Shown: positions 33,701 to 43,304, counted from the first letter of the stretch. The stretch: DNA of 49,365 nucleotides from JAEUSG01 sp964590225 (GCA_964590225.1 CAZPWS010000021.1:1-49365); one strand, 5' to 3'. Notes: generated by a model from the letters alone, not told the origin. A program made the numbers and translations.

Positions 33701-35033
33701 GTCAGAATTGAAATCAGATAGTCACGAATATCTCCGTTTCTTTTTACCCCTCGCCTTTCAATCGGCATCCCAATCTTTAACCTATCCACTAGTAGGAATG
33801 GTTGCCTCGCACGGCTATGGCGGCACGCTCAATCTCGCCGGAATTGCTCAATCACATTCAGTTTCCTTTTTGTTAGGTACGCTTGGCGCTGGTTTATTAA
33901 CAACTGGAATGGTTTTTTCAAAAAACCGTGAAAATTATCAGAATTTTGTGTCCGTAAACCTCAAAATTGCGCTATTAATCGCCCTTATTCAAACGGTTCT
34001 TGCTGTAAGTCCCTTATCTAACATTATATTTTACAATTTATTAGGATTGCCGGAGAATATTGGAAAACCGGCAAAACTCACCTTTTTATTAACAATTCCT
34101 TTGCATTTTCTTTTTTTCCTAAGAAACCCATCATTCGCGCTTCTTTATAATAATCGAGAAACAAAAATTGCAGGCTTCACAACTCTTGCAAGAATTGTTG
34201 CTACGCTAATAATTGCTCCAATATTGGTTTTCTTTGATCTTACTGGCATATTCTGGGCAATGGTTTGTCAAACAATACCGGTTATTGGAGAAGCCCTGCT
34301 TGCATATAAATTTTCGCGGCCCTATTATAAAAAACTACCTAAGCTTCAATCAGGCCAAACTTATGTAAATCAAAACAGGATATTTTCTTTTAACTTACCC
34401 TTATCAGTCGGGGGCTTTTTTCTTACGCTTTCTGGAATGGTTATGGGGGCATTTATTGCAAGAGCAAAACAACCTGAAATTATGCTGCCAGTATATTATC
34501 TAGCTATTGGGCTTGTTAATCCTGTTTCATTTGCAGCTACAAGAATTCAAGCGGTGGTGCTCACCTTTCCCCCACTGCACTCAAAAGATAACAGAACGCT
34601 AAAATTTGGCCTTACTTGCGGCATTGTATCAGGATTTATCCCACTATTATTTATTTTGCCTGGGCTTTCACATCTTTATTATGTTGATCTGCAAAATCTT
34701 CCACCAGAAAATTTAAATTATATAAAAATCACAGCCGTTGCTCTTTTATTACAGCCGTTATCGGTTAGCTTCCGATCCCATTCTGAAGGATTGGCAGCCC
34801 ATTTTCGTAAACCAACTGCAATCCTTGCTGGCCAGGCAGTGTATCTCGCATCAGTTTTAACCATCGCTTTTTTCACCTTAAATATGGGCGCTCCAGGTAA
34901 TCTAATCGGTCCGCTATCCATAATTTTGGCCAATGTAGCGGCAGCTATAATAGTTCGAAATTCACTTAACTGGGATAAGCTTAGTTCAGATATTCAAACA
35001 CAAAAAGTGACGCAGAGCGGCTTACTCCAGTAA
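33699..35033 (+). CDS. MATE-like / MOP-superfamily membrane transporter
   Basis: From the ATG at 33699 the protein has 444 residues and about 12 membrane helices. The MATE-type pattern is loose: RFFLPLAFQSASQSLTYPLVGMVA at the start, FFLRNPSFALLYNNRETKIAG in helix 4-5, and GLVNPVSFAATRIQAVVL in the second half. It may be a sodium- or proton-driven exporter or a lipid-linked flippase of the same superfamily. A TTG nine bases upstream is the alternative start. No Shine-Dalgarno is seen. Its end overlaps the convergent lipoprotein gene by 12 bases. Confidence 0.7.
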   Translation: MSELKSDSHEYLRFFLPLAFQSASQSLTYPLVGMVASHGYGGTLNLAGIAQSHSVSFLLGTLGAGLLTTGMVFSKNRENYQNFVSVNLKIALLIALIQTVLAVSPLSNIIFYNLLGLPENIGKPAKLTFLLTIPLHFLFFLRNPSFALLYNNRETKIAGFTTLARIVATLIIAPILVFFDLTGIFWAMVCQTIPVIGEALLAYKFSRPYYKKLPKLQSGQTYVNQNRIFSFNLPLSVGGFFLTLSGMVMGAFIARAKQPEIMLPVYYLAIGLVNPVSFAATRIQAVVLTFPPLHSKDNRTLKFGLTCGIVSGFIPLLFILPGLSHLYYVDLQNLPPENLNYIKITAVALLLQPLSVSFRSHSEGLAAHFRKPTAILAGQAVYLASVLTIAFFTLNMGAPGNLIGPLSIILANVAAAIIVRNSLNWDKLSSDIQTQKVTQSGLLQ

Positions 35034-36353
35034 TTTCCAGTTTGAAATCTGGCATCGATAAACTAAACCACCATTAACTTTTGTTTCGCACGCACCGTTT
35101 CCAGTCCATAAATTGATGTAGGCCCATCCGGTTCCGTAAGCATTACTAAAACGGGAATAAACCTGCCCAAATAACAAAAAATTACATCCGCTAAGATTGT
35201 CAGGAAGAGAAGAATCTATCCACGATAATGAATCATTTTTAACGGAATAAATGGTAGTATCTAATGCAGCGCCTACCTTCGACACAATAAAAAGGGAATC
35301 TTCTTTTACAATACATTCAGTTTGGTCGCGGTTGGGCAGCGCCGTTGTTTGGCTATTGCGAAAAAGAGCGTTTCCTCCCGAATAGCTATGACTACCCCCG
35401 CCCTCTGCCCACTCACAAACAATACTATCGCTCGTTGGTCTTCGTAAAAGTGCTATTCTGCTCGTATCGCTGCCTACGGTCACTTTTATTGAATCGGACG
35501 AACGGATAAGCGCAATTTTAGCGTCTGTGTAAACAAGACTATCAATAAGTTTCACCGCTCTATATCCAAGAATTTTGCTCTCGTACTTACCCCATCGCAT
35601 AAACCTTACCGGCAACGAAACAGTAAATGGCGCGGGAACGCCCACCTTTGTTCGGGCAGAATCGGCCCGCCAATAATCCCATTGTTGTCCCTGCAAAGTA
35701 TAGCCATTTCCACCATTTGCAAGCGGCGCAGACGAGTCGGAAACTTCCACAAAACCAAGAGAATCAGAATGGGTAAACTGCGGATAAATTGTAGAACTAA
35801 AACGGTAACAAAGGAAGCGATCGAGTTCATAACGCACGGGCTGAGTATTGCTGTAAGCCCCCACATACCGGAAATAGGCATCGTGAATATTATCTGTCCG
35901 TTTTAATAAAGGGGGCGCAGAATTATCTACCCGATTTAGAGAATCTGGAGAAAAGTAAAGTTCGATAAACTCACCCTCTATCTCCATTTTTGCTTTTATC
36001 CAGCGAATCTCAAAAATACCCCCGTATGCAGGCCAGTATAAGGTGCATGTTTGCCACGGATAAGGATTTCCAATAGAATCAAGCCAGCAGGATTTTGTTG
36101 AATTAAATTCTATTTTAATAAGCGGATCATTAGTAAAAACAGGATAATATCTCACAGTATCAACATTAATGGCTTCGAATGGCATAAAACACCACGCAGA
36201 ATTAATTAAATGCTTTGCCGCAACATTTGCCATATTAACAACAACAGCATCAACAGGCTGCTCCGGTGAAGGCTCAACACCTTTTATGCATGAAACCAAA
36301 TAAACAACTGATAAAAAAAGAGTTATAACTCCTAACCTAAACTTAATTATCAT
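35022..36353 (-). CDS. Hypothetical lipoprotein, 443 aa
   Basis: A signal peptide ending in LVSC (Cys 22) marks a lipoprotein. The mature part is beta-rich with many Trp/Tyr/Ser residues, has no cysteine-rich or catalytic motif, and is not recognised. It is the last gene of the long minus-strand run. Its ATG overlaps the stop of the parvulin gene by one base (TAATG), so they are cotranslated and perhaps functionally related in envelope assembly. Confidence 0.75.
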   Translation of the reverse strand: MIIKFRLGVITLFLSVVYLVSCIKGVEPSPEQPVDAVVVNMANVAAKHLINSAWCFMPFEAINVDTVRYYPVFTNDPLIKIEFNSTKSCWLDSIGNPYPWQTCTLYWPAYGGIFEIRWIKAKMEIEGEFIELYFSPDSLNRVDNSAPPLLKRTDNIHDAYFRYVGAYSNTQPVRYELDRFLCYRFSSTIYPQFTHSDSLGFVEVSDSSAPLANGGNGYTLQGQQWDYWRADSARTKVGVPAPFTVSLPVRFMRWGKYESKILGYRAVKLIDSLVYTDAKIALIRSSDSIKVTVGSDTSRIALLRRPTSDSIVCEWAEGGGSHSYSGGNALFRNSQTTALPNRDQTECIVKEDSLFIVSKVGAALDTTIYSVKNDSLSWIDSSLPDNLSGCNFLLFGQVYSRFSNAYGTGWAYINLWTGNGACETKVNGGLVYRCQISNWKLLE

Positions 36354-37348
36354 TATATCGTCTTAAAATCCCATTTAACAACGATTTTTGAAGAATCTCT
36401 CAGAGCTTTCAGGCTGTTTCCACGCCTTTCGAGCGTAATTTCGTCGATAATAATTGACTTTACATCATCGAATGGTACTAGCTCTTTTTTAGGAGAACTC
36501 AACGCTTTAATAATATGAACGCCATGTTCGCTTTGCACTATACCAGATATCTCGCCCTTTTTTAGCATAAAAGCAGCACTATCAAAAGCCCGCAACATAT
36601 CTCCTTTTGCAAAGAAACCAATCTTGCCTCCATTCGAAGCCGCGGCGTCCTCTGAGTATTTTTTTGCTATTAGTTCGAAGGAGCTGCCAGGCGATGCGAT
36701 CTCTGTTAAAATCTTTTCGGCTTTTTTTATAATTTGAACCGAGTCAGACTCGCCCTTCCCCAGACCAGTTTTGGGCCATTTCAGGAAAATATGCGCGGCC
36801 TCCATCTTTTCTTTGGCAAATCTGGAGCCGTTTTCGTTATAAAAAAGGAGCGCTTCGTCCGAAGTCACAGCTATAGAAACAAAATACTTTTGGCTAGTTT
36901 TCTCAAGCAGCAGTATTTCTCGGATATTATTCTCAAATTCCTCTTTTTTTAAGCCCATCTCTTTTAAATAGTCGTTAAATGTTGATTCCGGTACAATGCC
37001 ATTTGACTTCCGAAGTAATGCCACTTTTTCTGTAAACTCACTATCACTAATGGTTATTGAAAGCTCTCGCGCCTTTTTAAGAAGTATTTTTTTATCGATT
37101 AAACCATCGAGAAACTGTTTACGCATATTCTCTAAAACAAGCCCTTTGGGTTCTAACTGATAGGACGAGTCAAGCTTTCGATTAACAGCAGCATATCGCT
37201 GTATCATTGTTTCAACTTCATCTATCATAATTCGCTCACCATTTACTACGGCCGCTACGCCTTTTTTATTAGCACATAGCGAAAAAACGAAAACCATTAC
37301 AAGAAGCGATAAAATGAAAAACATTTTTATTGAACGCGAAAAAAACAT
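36353..37348 (-). CDS. Parvulin-type peptidyl-prolyl isomerase lipoprotein (PpiC/SurA-like)
   Basis: Starting at the ATG at 37348 (GGAGG eight bases upstream) gives 331 residues. A signal peptide ends in FSLC (lipoprotein Cys 25). A SurA-type N-domain spans about 30-170. A parvulin domain (about 184-284) has AHIFLKW, KKYSEDAAASNGGKIGFFAKG, MLKKGEISGIVQSEHGVHIIK. It should help fold outer-membrane proteins. An upstream ATG at 37366 lacks a ribosome-binding site. Confidence 0.9.
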   Translation of the reverse strand: MFFSRSIKMFFILSLLVMVFVFSLCANKKGVAAVVNGERIMIDEVETMIQRYAAVNRKLDSSYQLEPKGLVLENMRKQFLDGLIDKKILLKKARELSITISDSEFTEKVALLRKSNGIVPESTFNDYLKEMGLKKEEFENNIREILLLEKTSQKYFVSIAVTSDEALLFYNENGSRFAKEKMEAAHIFLKWPKTGLGKGESDSVQIIKKAEKILTEIASPGSSFELIAKKYSEDAAASNGGKIGFFAKGDMLRAFDSAAFMLKKGEISGIVQSEHGVHIIKALSSPKKELVPFDDVKSIIIDEITLERRGNSLKALRDSSKIVVKWDFKTI

Positions 37349-37369
37349 ATTAACTTGCCTCCACATTTT

Positions 37370-38410
37370 TTAGTTGCGAACCACTTTCCACTTTTTTTCC
37401 AAATCCTGCAAACGGTTGGCTTCATTTTCTGCCCGTAACTTTGCAGCTATGGTAAATTCAACCTCTGCAAATTCCTGTAACCGTTCTCTTGTGTCCGAAA
37501 TTGCCTTGATGATATGAAGCCCAAACTCCGTTTTAACAATATCAGACACTTCCCCCTTTTTTAATGCAAAAGCCGCCTCTTCAAACGATTTGACGGTACG
37601 CCCCTTTGGAACGAATCCAAGATACCCCCCCTGCACAGAACTACCATCGTCTGAATGGCGCGAGGCAAGCTCACCAAATTCTGTACCGGCGAGAGCACTG
37701 TCTCTGACAGATTTGAGTCTGTCAATTCTACTCTTGATCTCCAGCTCAACCCGCTCATCAAGCGAATCCGCTGCCACTCCCCTTTCAATCATGACCGTCC
37801 TAACAGACTTTAGTCCCCTTTCAGGCAGGTCGGTGTCCGGCGCAGAAATAAGAATATGAGCAATTTCTATCTCCGAAACAGTAAACTCATTTTTATGTGA
37901 ATCATAATACGCCTTAACTGCTGAAGGCTCTGGTTCGATATTGTCCATCATAAGCGCCCGAGCCTTTTCTGAAAGTACAATTTCTTTCAGGTTATGCATA
38001 TAGGACACTTCCGTCCAGCCATCTTCTACTAACCCCTTTTTGAAAGCCTCCTCGTTGCCGTCAAACAGTCCGGTACATACGATATCATACCTTTCCTTAA
38101 CTTCACTATCATACACAAGAAGCTTTTTCTTTTCAGCTATGGCAGAAAATATCTTGCGATATACCAGATCGTTTAGGGTGGATTGTCTTAAATCAGCTAA
38201 TTCGGTTTCACTCAGTGGCTTGCCACCCGAAACCCTCGAAATTTGACGAATATAGCGGTTAAGAGCTGTGTCAAGCTCGCTCTGTGTAACCCAGCCCGCT
38301 TTGGAACTTGCCACGGCATCAAGTGGAGGCCGCGAAGCAAAAGCGTAAACAGAGCTTACAGTAAAAACAAGAATTAAGAAAATCAGAAAGACAAGTTTAT
38401 TAGTCGGCAT
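37370..38410 (-). CDS. Parvulin-type peptidyl-prolyl isomerase, exported
   Basis: The ATG at 38410 (GGGAG eight bases upstream) gives 346 residues. A signal peptide (VFLIFLILVFTVSSVYAFA) is followed by a SurA-like N-domain and a parvulin domain (about 182-306): AHILISAP, SRHSDDGSSVQGGYLGFVPKG, ALKKGEVSDIVKTEFGLHIIK. It is a paralogue of the next gene, and the two form a chaperone pair. The open frame extends to 38518 inside the cNMP gene, but that extension precedes the signal peptide and is unlikely. Confidence 0.9.
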   Translation of the reverse strand: MPTNKLVFLIFLILVFTVSSVYAFASRPPLDAVASSKAGWVTQSELDTALNRYIRQISRVSGGKPLSETELADLRQSTLNDLVYRKIFSAIAEKKKLLVYDSEVKERYDIVCTGLFDGNEEAFKKGLVEDGWTEVSYMHNLKEIVLSEKARALMMDNIEPEPSAVKAYYDSHKNEFTVSEIEIAHILISAPDTDLPERGLKSVRTVMIERGVAADSLDERVELEIKSRIDRLKSVRDSALAGTEFGELASRHSDDGSSVQGGYLGFVPKGRTVKSFEEAAFALKKGEVSDIVKTEFGLHIIKAISDTRERLQEFAEVEFTIAAKLRAENEANRLQDLEKKWKVVRN

Positions 38411-39527
38411 CAGAAAAAGCTCCCATCCACTCGCGAAGCAAAAGAGCCCTCTCCATCCTTCGCTCATGGAATTTAAATGTGTATTGTTTATGTACCAAGT
38501 GTTGAGTGGTAGTTGCACTCTCTATTAACTCAATAAGCTTTAATGCTGTTAATTCATCAATAGCGTCTAAATCAAGATGGTGTCCCGCCCCTCTCCTGTC
38601 AAACTCAATTTCGGCTACCGAACGGGAAAGAGTAATGTAGCCATCCTTCTGCCTGAGCCCCTTTTCTTTGCCTATTGAAAGAAGGTTTTTTGCAAACAAC
38701 ACCCCTTTTTCTGTCATCGACTCTCCAGCCAAAGGCTTTCCATTGGACTTACCGAATTTATATTCGAAGAAAAGCTGAAGTATGTCTGGCTTAAGAATTT
38801 CTACGAATTCCTCTCCCCTATCACCTTTACGAATTATTAACAGCTCTTTCAGAATAAGCTCTGTAACTATTTTATCGGTATCAGCACCTGAAAGCCCTAT
38901 AACAGAAAGCACCTCTTCTTTAATAGTTGAAAAACGCACAAGAAAATTACCTGTTTGTGTTCTAGTAGAACGGGATTGAAGCAGAAGCAGTATCACATGC
39001 GCTACCCCACCAATGTGATCACGAACAATGTTATCGGTATTTCTTTTAAGCGTATCATGCAGTCTGCCAACAAGAACCTTAATCACAGTTACAAACCATG
39101 ACGGAATTTTTGTATAAGTATCCTCAAGAACCGTGCGATTAATAGCGATAGCAGCTGTATCCTCAAGCACCTGAGCAGTGGCAGCGCGTGGCATATCAAT
39201 TAGTAACGACATTTCACCAATTACACTTCCGGGGCCAAGCGTTGCGAGTTCAATTGTCTTACCACCCTCCTGCTTAAGAACCTTTATTTTGCCGGTTTTG
39301 ACAATAAACATTTCATCCCCTGGCTCTCCCTCAATAAACATAAGTGAGCCCCGCTTAAAAGCTCTTTCATGTCTTGACGCCGTTATGGCATTGGCGGCAC
39401 TGGGACGGCCAGCGGGCACCGAAGATGGCGTTGCGGAAGGAGACACTGTTCCAACCTGCTGCCTTATTAGCCCTGGGCGTACCCCAGTCTTGAGCTGGCT
39501 CCGCTTAGAGGGATCAAAGGGCATCAT
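38400..39527 (-). CDS. Cyclic-nucleotide-binding-domain protein, non-HTH C-terminus
   Basis: In this 375-residue protein a basic linker (1-50) leads to a cNMP-binding beta-roll (about 52-165). Its phosphate-binding cassette is IGEMSLLIDMPRAATA, and E and R of the usual GE..PRxA motif are conserved. The C-terminal part lacks a typical Crp helix-turn-helix. It contains an EVLSVIGLSGADTDKIVTELILKELL segment (a winged-helix-like stretch) and then a unique module (about 285-375). It overlaps the downstream parvulin and upstream paralogue genes by a few bases. Confidence 0.85.
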   Translation of the reverse strand: MMPFDPSKRSQLKTGVRPGLIRQQVGTVSPSATPSSVPAGRPSAANAITASRHERAFKRGSLMFIEGEPGDEMFIVKTGKIKVLKQEGGKTIELATLGPGSVIGEMSLLIDMPRAATAQVLEDTAAIAINRTVLEDTYTKIPSWFVTVIKVLVGRLHDTLKRNTDNIVRDHIGGVAHVILLLLQSRSTRTQTGNFLVRFSTIKEEVLSVIGLSGADTDKIVTELILKELLIIRKGDRGEEFVEILKPDILQLFFEYKFGKSNGKPLAGESMTEKGVLFAKNLLSIGKEKGLRQKDGYITLSRSVAEIEFDRRGAGHHLDLDAIDELTALKLIELIESATTTQHLVHKQYTFKFHERRMERALLLREWMGAFSDAD

Positions 39528-40522
39528 TTTTTAAGATCCTCGTCCACAATTTTAAGCTCAAAACTTGGCAGCCATTTTTGAATTCTTCTAATACGATTAA
39601 TTGTTGATTTGTCAAACACAACGCCATCGTCGGGAGGAGGATTTACAGTAAGCAGCCCCCGTGCTTGCAACTCGTTAATAATTTTACGATTCTCCTTGTC
39701 TTCCCCAAAATCCAATGATGAAAATGCTACTATGAGCAATCCATCAGTGGTCTGAGTTGATGCTTTTTGCGCAACATAACCGAGATTAGTAAAAAATTCA
39801 AGATGAGAACTGTTTAAATCATGACCAGGTAGCTTCTTTCCTTGCGACATAAGATGGCGGTACTCTACAAAAAGTTCTAACGCCCCCATTTCAACTACAA
39901 CAATAATCTGAGCGCCTTCGCTATCTTTCTCAACATTGAGTAAGCCTCTTTTTGCAAGAGACTGAAGCGCAACTGAAAAATTTTTAGGTGTAAGTTTTGC
40001 CGTAAAGATCATAAAAGAGCGAACATACCCATACGAAAACACTTTCCCCTCACCAGCGACCTTGCCATATTTTGGAGCCATCAATATCAAGAACTCCGCT
40101 AAACCGCATTCTGTATCCTTAAGAAGCGACTGACCGACTCTCATATTGGCGTCTCGTAGGCGGGAACTAACTATTTTAACAATTGACCGGAGCCATAAAG
40201 GCACCTTCTCCATTACAGAATTGAAAGCAAGTCTATTTACGACCGTTACCTTAGTGGGGAGTGTTGCACGAACAGAAGCAGAGCGGGGCATATCATCCAA
40301 CAGAGCCATTTCGCCAATGGTAGCCCCTTTTCCCAATTTGGCAAGTTCAATAAAGGCGTCTTCGTTTTTTTTAAGTATGGCAACCTCGCCCTCCTGAACT
40401 ATGAACATTTCATCGCCTTTCGTACCTTCAACAAAGAGGTCCTCTCCAGGCTTGTAAAATTTCTCCTGCTTTAAAACAGGTCGCTGTCCGCTTTTAAGAG
40501 GTGAAGAGTCGATAATTGGCAT
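39524..40522 (-). CDS. Cyclic-nucleotide-binding-domain protein, paralogue of neighbour
   Basis: In this 332-residue protein the cNMP domain (about 20-135) has GTKGDEMFIVQEGEVAILKK and IGEMALLDDMPRSASV, so ligand-binding residues are kept. The second half is a winged-helix-like and C-terminal module clearly related to that of the next gene (shared pattern ending in a Trp-rich helix, IQKWLPSFEL versus REWMGAF). The two genes overlap by four bases, an ancient tandem duplication. They may form a heterodimer. Confidence 0.85.
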   Translation of the reverse strand: MPIIDSSPLKSGQRPVLKQEKFYKPGEDLFVEGTKGDEMFIVQEGEVAILKKNEDAFIELAKLGKGATIGEMALLDDMPRSASVRATLPTKVTVVNRLAFNSVMEKVPLWLRSIVKIVSSRLRDANMRVGQSLLKDTECGLAEFLILMAPKYGKVAGEGKVFSYGYVRSFMIFTAKLTPKNFSVALQSLAKRGLLNVEKDSEGAQIIVVVEMGALELFVEYRHLMSQGKKLPGHDLNSSHLEFFTNLGYVAQKASTQTTDGLLIVAFSSLDFGEDKENRKIINELQARGLLTVNPPPDDGVVFDKSTINRIRRIQKWLPSFELKIVDEDLKK

Positions 40523-40530
40523 ACTTTACT

Positions 40531-41478
40531 TTAGCTGATACTGTCCTCGATATCTTCCAAGCATTTTTGTGCATCAATTGCCGCCATACAACCGCTTCCA
40601 GCAGCACTTATTGCCTGACGATACCGTGAGTCCTGCACATCACCGCAAGCGAATACCCCTCTCTTAGAGGTAAGAGTCGATTCTGCCTTTGTTTTTATGT
40701 AGCCGTTTGTTTCAAGCTCCAGTTGACCATTCAAAAATGCGGTGTTTGGCACATGGCCAATTGCATAAAAAACACCGGCAACTGGCAAGGTGCGTCTGTC
40801 TTTTGTCCTGATATCTTCAATCAACAGAGACTCAACTAAGTTTTCCCCTTTAATTTCATTAACAACGCTGTTCCAGATAATTTCAATCTTTGGGTGACTT
40901 TTTGCCCTTTTTTGCATTACCGCAGAAGCACGAAGCTGATCTCTCCTGTGTATAATGTAAACCTTACTCGCAAAATTGGTTAAGTAAACAGCCTCCTCAA
41001 CAGCAGAATCTCCCCCACCAATAACTGCAAGCTCCTTGTTACGAAAAATAGGCAACCCCCCATCACAAACTGCACAGGCAGAAACACCGCGGTTCCACAA
41101 GCGCTCCTCTCCAGGAAGCCCCATCCGTTTAGCTGTTGCTCCCGTTGCTATAATAAGCGTCTGGGTTTCAACCGAAGAACCCGACCCCTTAATAACAAAT
41201 GGGTGGCGCGATAAGTCAACCGATTCGACATCTTCCGAAATTACCTTGGTTCCATACTTTACAGCCTGCTCTTTCATTTTACCGACAAGCTCCATTCCAC
41301 CTATTCCATCTGGAAATCCAGGAAAATTCTCAATTTCCGTTGTTGTGGTGAGCTGACCCCCGGCAGGTCCTCCGGAAATAAAGCCTTCAAACATGACTGG
41401 AGCCAAATTAGCCCGCGCACAATAAATAGCCGCAGTGCATCCCGCAGGTCCCGAACCAATAATTACAACCTTTTCCAT
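40531..41478 (-). CDS. trxB: Thioredoxin reductase
   Basis: From the ATG at 41478 the protein has 315 residues. FAD-binding GSGPAG lies near the start, the redox pair is C135-A-V-C138 (CAVCDGG), the NADPH motif is GGGDSAVEEA, and the flavin tail is GVFACGDVQDSRYRQ. It reduces thioredoxin with NADPH. AAGGAG lies 11 bases before this ATG. The open frame extends to 41508 inside rfbB. The real overlap with rfbB is 16 bases. Confidence 0.96.
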   Translation of the reverse strand: MEKVVIIGSGPAGCTAAIYCARANLAPVMFEGFISGGPAGGQLTTTTEIENFPGFPDGIGGMELVGKMKEQAVKYGTKVISEDVESVDLSRHPFVIKGSGSSVETQTLIIATGATAKRMGLPGEERLWNRGVSACAVCDGGLPIFRNKELAVIGGGDSAVEEAVYLTNFASKVYIIHRRDQLRASAVMQKRAKSHPKIEIIWNSVVNEIKGENLVESLLIEDIRTKDRRTLPVAGVFYAIGHVPNTAFLNGQLELETNGYIKTKAESTLTSKRGVFACGDVQDSRYRQAISAAGSGCMAAIDAQKCLEDIEDSIS

Positions 41479-42449
41479 GCAGCATTCTTCTCCTTTAAAG
41501 GTTTCCACCAGTTTTCGCTTGTTTTATACCACTCAACAGTTTCGGCAAGTCCCTTTTCAAAAGTATATGAAGGCTCCCAGCCAAGCTCTTTTTTAATCTT
41601 TGACGCATCGATGGCGTATCGCATGTCGTGCCCCGGCCTGTCGGTTACATATTCGATATAAGAATCATCTTTCCCCATTAGTTTAAGTATCTCGCGTGCT
41701 ATATCAATATTTTTCCACTCATTCCATCCGCCAATATTATAAACTTCTCCCTCTTTGCCGCGGGTGAGTACCTGCCAAATAGCCTCGCAATGGTCTTTAA
41801 CATGCAGCCAGTCACGGATATTTGCCCCTTTACCATAGATTGGAATCTTTTTTCCCTCCATTAAATTGGTAATTAGTAGTGGAATTAACTTCTCGGGAAA
41901 CTGATATTGCCCATAATTATTTGAACAACGCGTTGTAAGCACTGGCATTTTAAATGTATGAAAATAAGACCGCACAAGAAGATCCGCACCTGTTTTACTC
42001 GCCGAGTATGGCGAATTGGGAGCAAGAGGTGTATCTTCAGTAAAAAGGCCTTCACTCCCAAGCGAACCGTAAACTTCATCGGTAGAAACCTGAAGATAGC
42101 GGTTAATTTTTCTTCTCCGTGCCTCTTCGAGCAGATTTTGAGTACCAAGAACATTTGTGGTTACAAATACAGTTGGCCCAGTAATGCTCCTATCCACATG
42201 AGATTCTGCCGCGAAATGCACTACAGCATCAACACCATCCATTGCATTCCTGACATCTTCCATGACAGTAATATCACCTTTAAAAAAGGAGTAGTTCGGA
42301 TTTGCCTTTACCGAATCTAAATTTGCAATATTGCCTGCATAGGTGAGCGAATCCATGTTCACAATAGTAACGCTGCTATATCTATTTAATAGGTGAATTA
42401 TAAAATTTGACCCGATAAAACCAGCTCCGCCAGTAACAAGTATTTTCAT
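41463..42449 (-). CDS. rfbB: dTDP-glucose 4,6-dehydratase
   Basis: This is a 328-residue short-chain dehydrogenase. NAD-binding GGAGFIGS (7-14), the catalytic STDEVYG (T123, D124, E125) and YSASK (Y148, K152) are all conserved, and R-N-N-Y-G type substrate motifs follow (SNNYGQYQFPEKLIPL). It makes the 4-keto-6-deoxy sugar precursor of dTDP-rhamnose for surface polysaccharide. The rest of the rml pathway is not in the window. A GAGGAGAGAG ribosome-binding site is present. Confidence 0.95.
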   Translation of the reverse strand: MKILVTGGAGFIGSNFIIHLLNRYSSVTIVNMDSLTYAGNIANLDSVKANPNYSFFKGDITVMEDVRNAMDGVDAVVHFAAESHVDRSITGPTVFVTTNVLGTQNLLEEARRRKINRYLQVSTDEVYGSLGSEGLFTEDTPLAPNSPYSASKTGADLLVRSYFHTFKMPVLTTRCSNNYGQYQFPEKLIPLLITNLMEGKKIPIYGKGANIRDWLHVKDHCEAIWQVLTRGKEGEVYNIGGWNEWKNIDIAREILKLMGKDDSYIEYVTDRPGHDMRYAIDASKIKKELGWEPSYTFEKGLAETVEWYKTSENWWKPLKEKNAAWKRL

Positions 42450-42521
42450 CTCTCTCTCTCCTCAAAAGAATTTGCATGAATACATTAAAGATAGCAAATA
42501 AAGCTGCAAAATTGCCAATCG

Positions 42522-43304
42522 CTATTTTAATCTGTTAGTAACGCCAAAGAATGAAAGCGCGTTCTTCCAAAGAACTTCATAAAGAACTTCTTTTGCCACT
42601 TCAGGACGCAAGGCAGCCACCTTTTCTGCAATTATCTTTACCATTGCTGGCTCATTTCTTTTTCCTCTAAATGGTTTAGGCGCTAAAAAGGGGGAATCCG
42701 TTTCGGTAAGTAGCGATTCAATTGCAAGCGCAGAAACCAACTTGGCATTGGAATCGTTGTTAAATGTAACTATTCCAGTAACACCGATATAGTAACCAGC
42801 ATCAACGATTCGCATAGCAATATCACTACTACCAGTAAAACAGTGGAAATAAGCCTTCCTTACCCCGTATTTAAGTAACAGCTCTAAAGCCTCAGCTTCG
42901 GCTGCCCTCGAATGGACAACAACAGGCTTATCAACTTCTAAGGCTAACCTAATAAGCCTCTCAAAACAACCTTTCTGCACCTCTCTGTCTGATACCTTAT
43001 CCCCGTAGTAGTCTAACCCCATTTCGCCTATTGCCACAACTTTAGGGTGAGCAGCAATCCTGTTAAGTTCATCGAAATCTGTATTAAGGGCATTAACGGC
43101 CTCATGCGGATGTATGCCAACAACCGCATAAACCGAATCAAACAGTTCTGCGATTTTTACACTCTTTATAGAACTTTGAAAATCCGTCCCTGTAGAAATA
43201 ACCAATCCTACGCCACTGTTTAGCGCCGAATCTACTATTTCATTCAGAGAATCTTCAAACTCTGGAAAATCAAGATGAGCGTGGCAATCTGCAAAATGAA
43301 ACAC
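42522..43304 (-). CDS. tatD: TatD-family metal-dependent DNase
   Basis: This 260-residue TIM-barrel hydrolase begins DCHAHLDF (H8, H10 metal ligands). It carries AIGEMGLDYYGD (metal Glu), VVVHSRAAEAEAL, AYFHCFTGS and LTETDSPFLAPKPFRGKRNEP with the final Asp. Family members are 3'-5' exonucleases and D-aminoacyl-type hydrolases. The start is GTG at 43304, directly abutting the rodZ stop. Confidence 0.95.
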   Translation of the reverse strand: MFHFADCHAHLDFPEFEDSLNEIVDSALNSGVGLVISTGTDFQSSIKSVKIAELFDSVYAVVGIHPHEAVNALNTDFDELNRIAAHPKVVAIGEMGLDYYGDKVSDREVQKGCFERLIRLALEVDKPVVVHSRAAEAEALELLLKYGVRKAYFHCFTGSSDIAMRIVDAGYYIGVTGIVTFNNDSNAKLVSALAIESLLTETDSPFLAPKPFRGKRNEPAMVKIIAEKVAALRPEVAKEVLYEVLWKNALSFFGVTNRLK

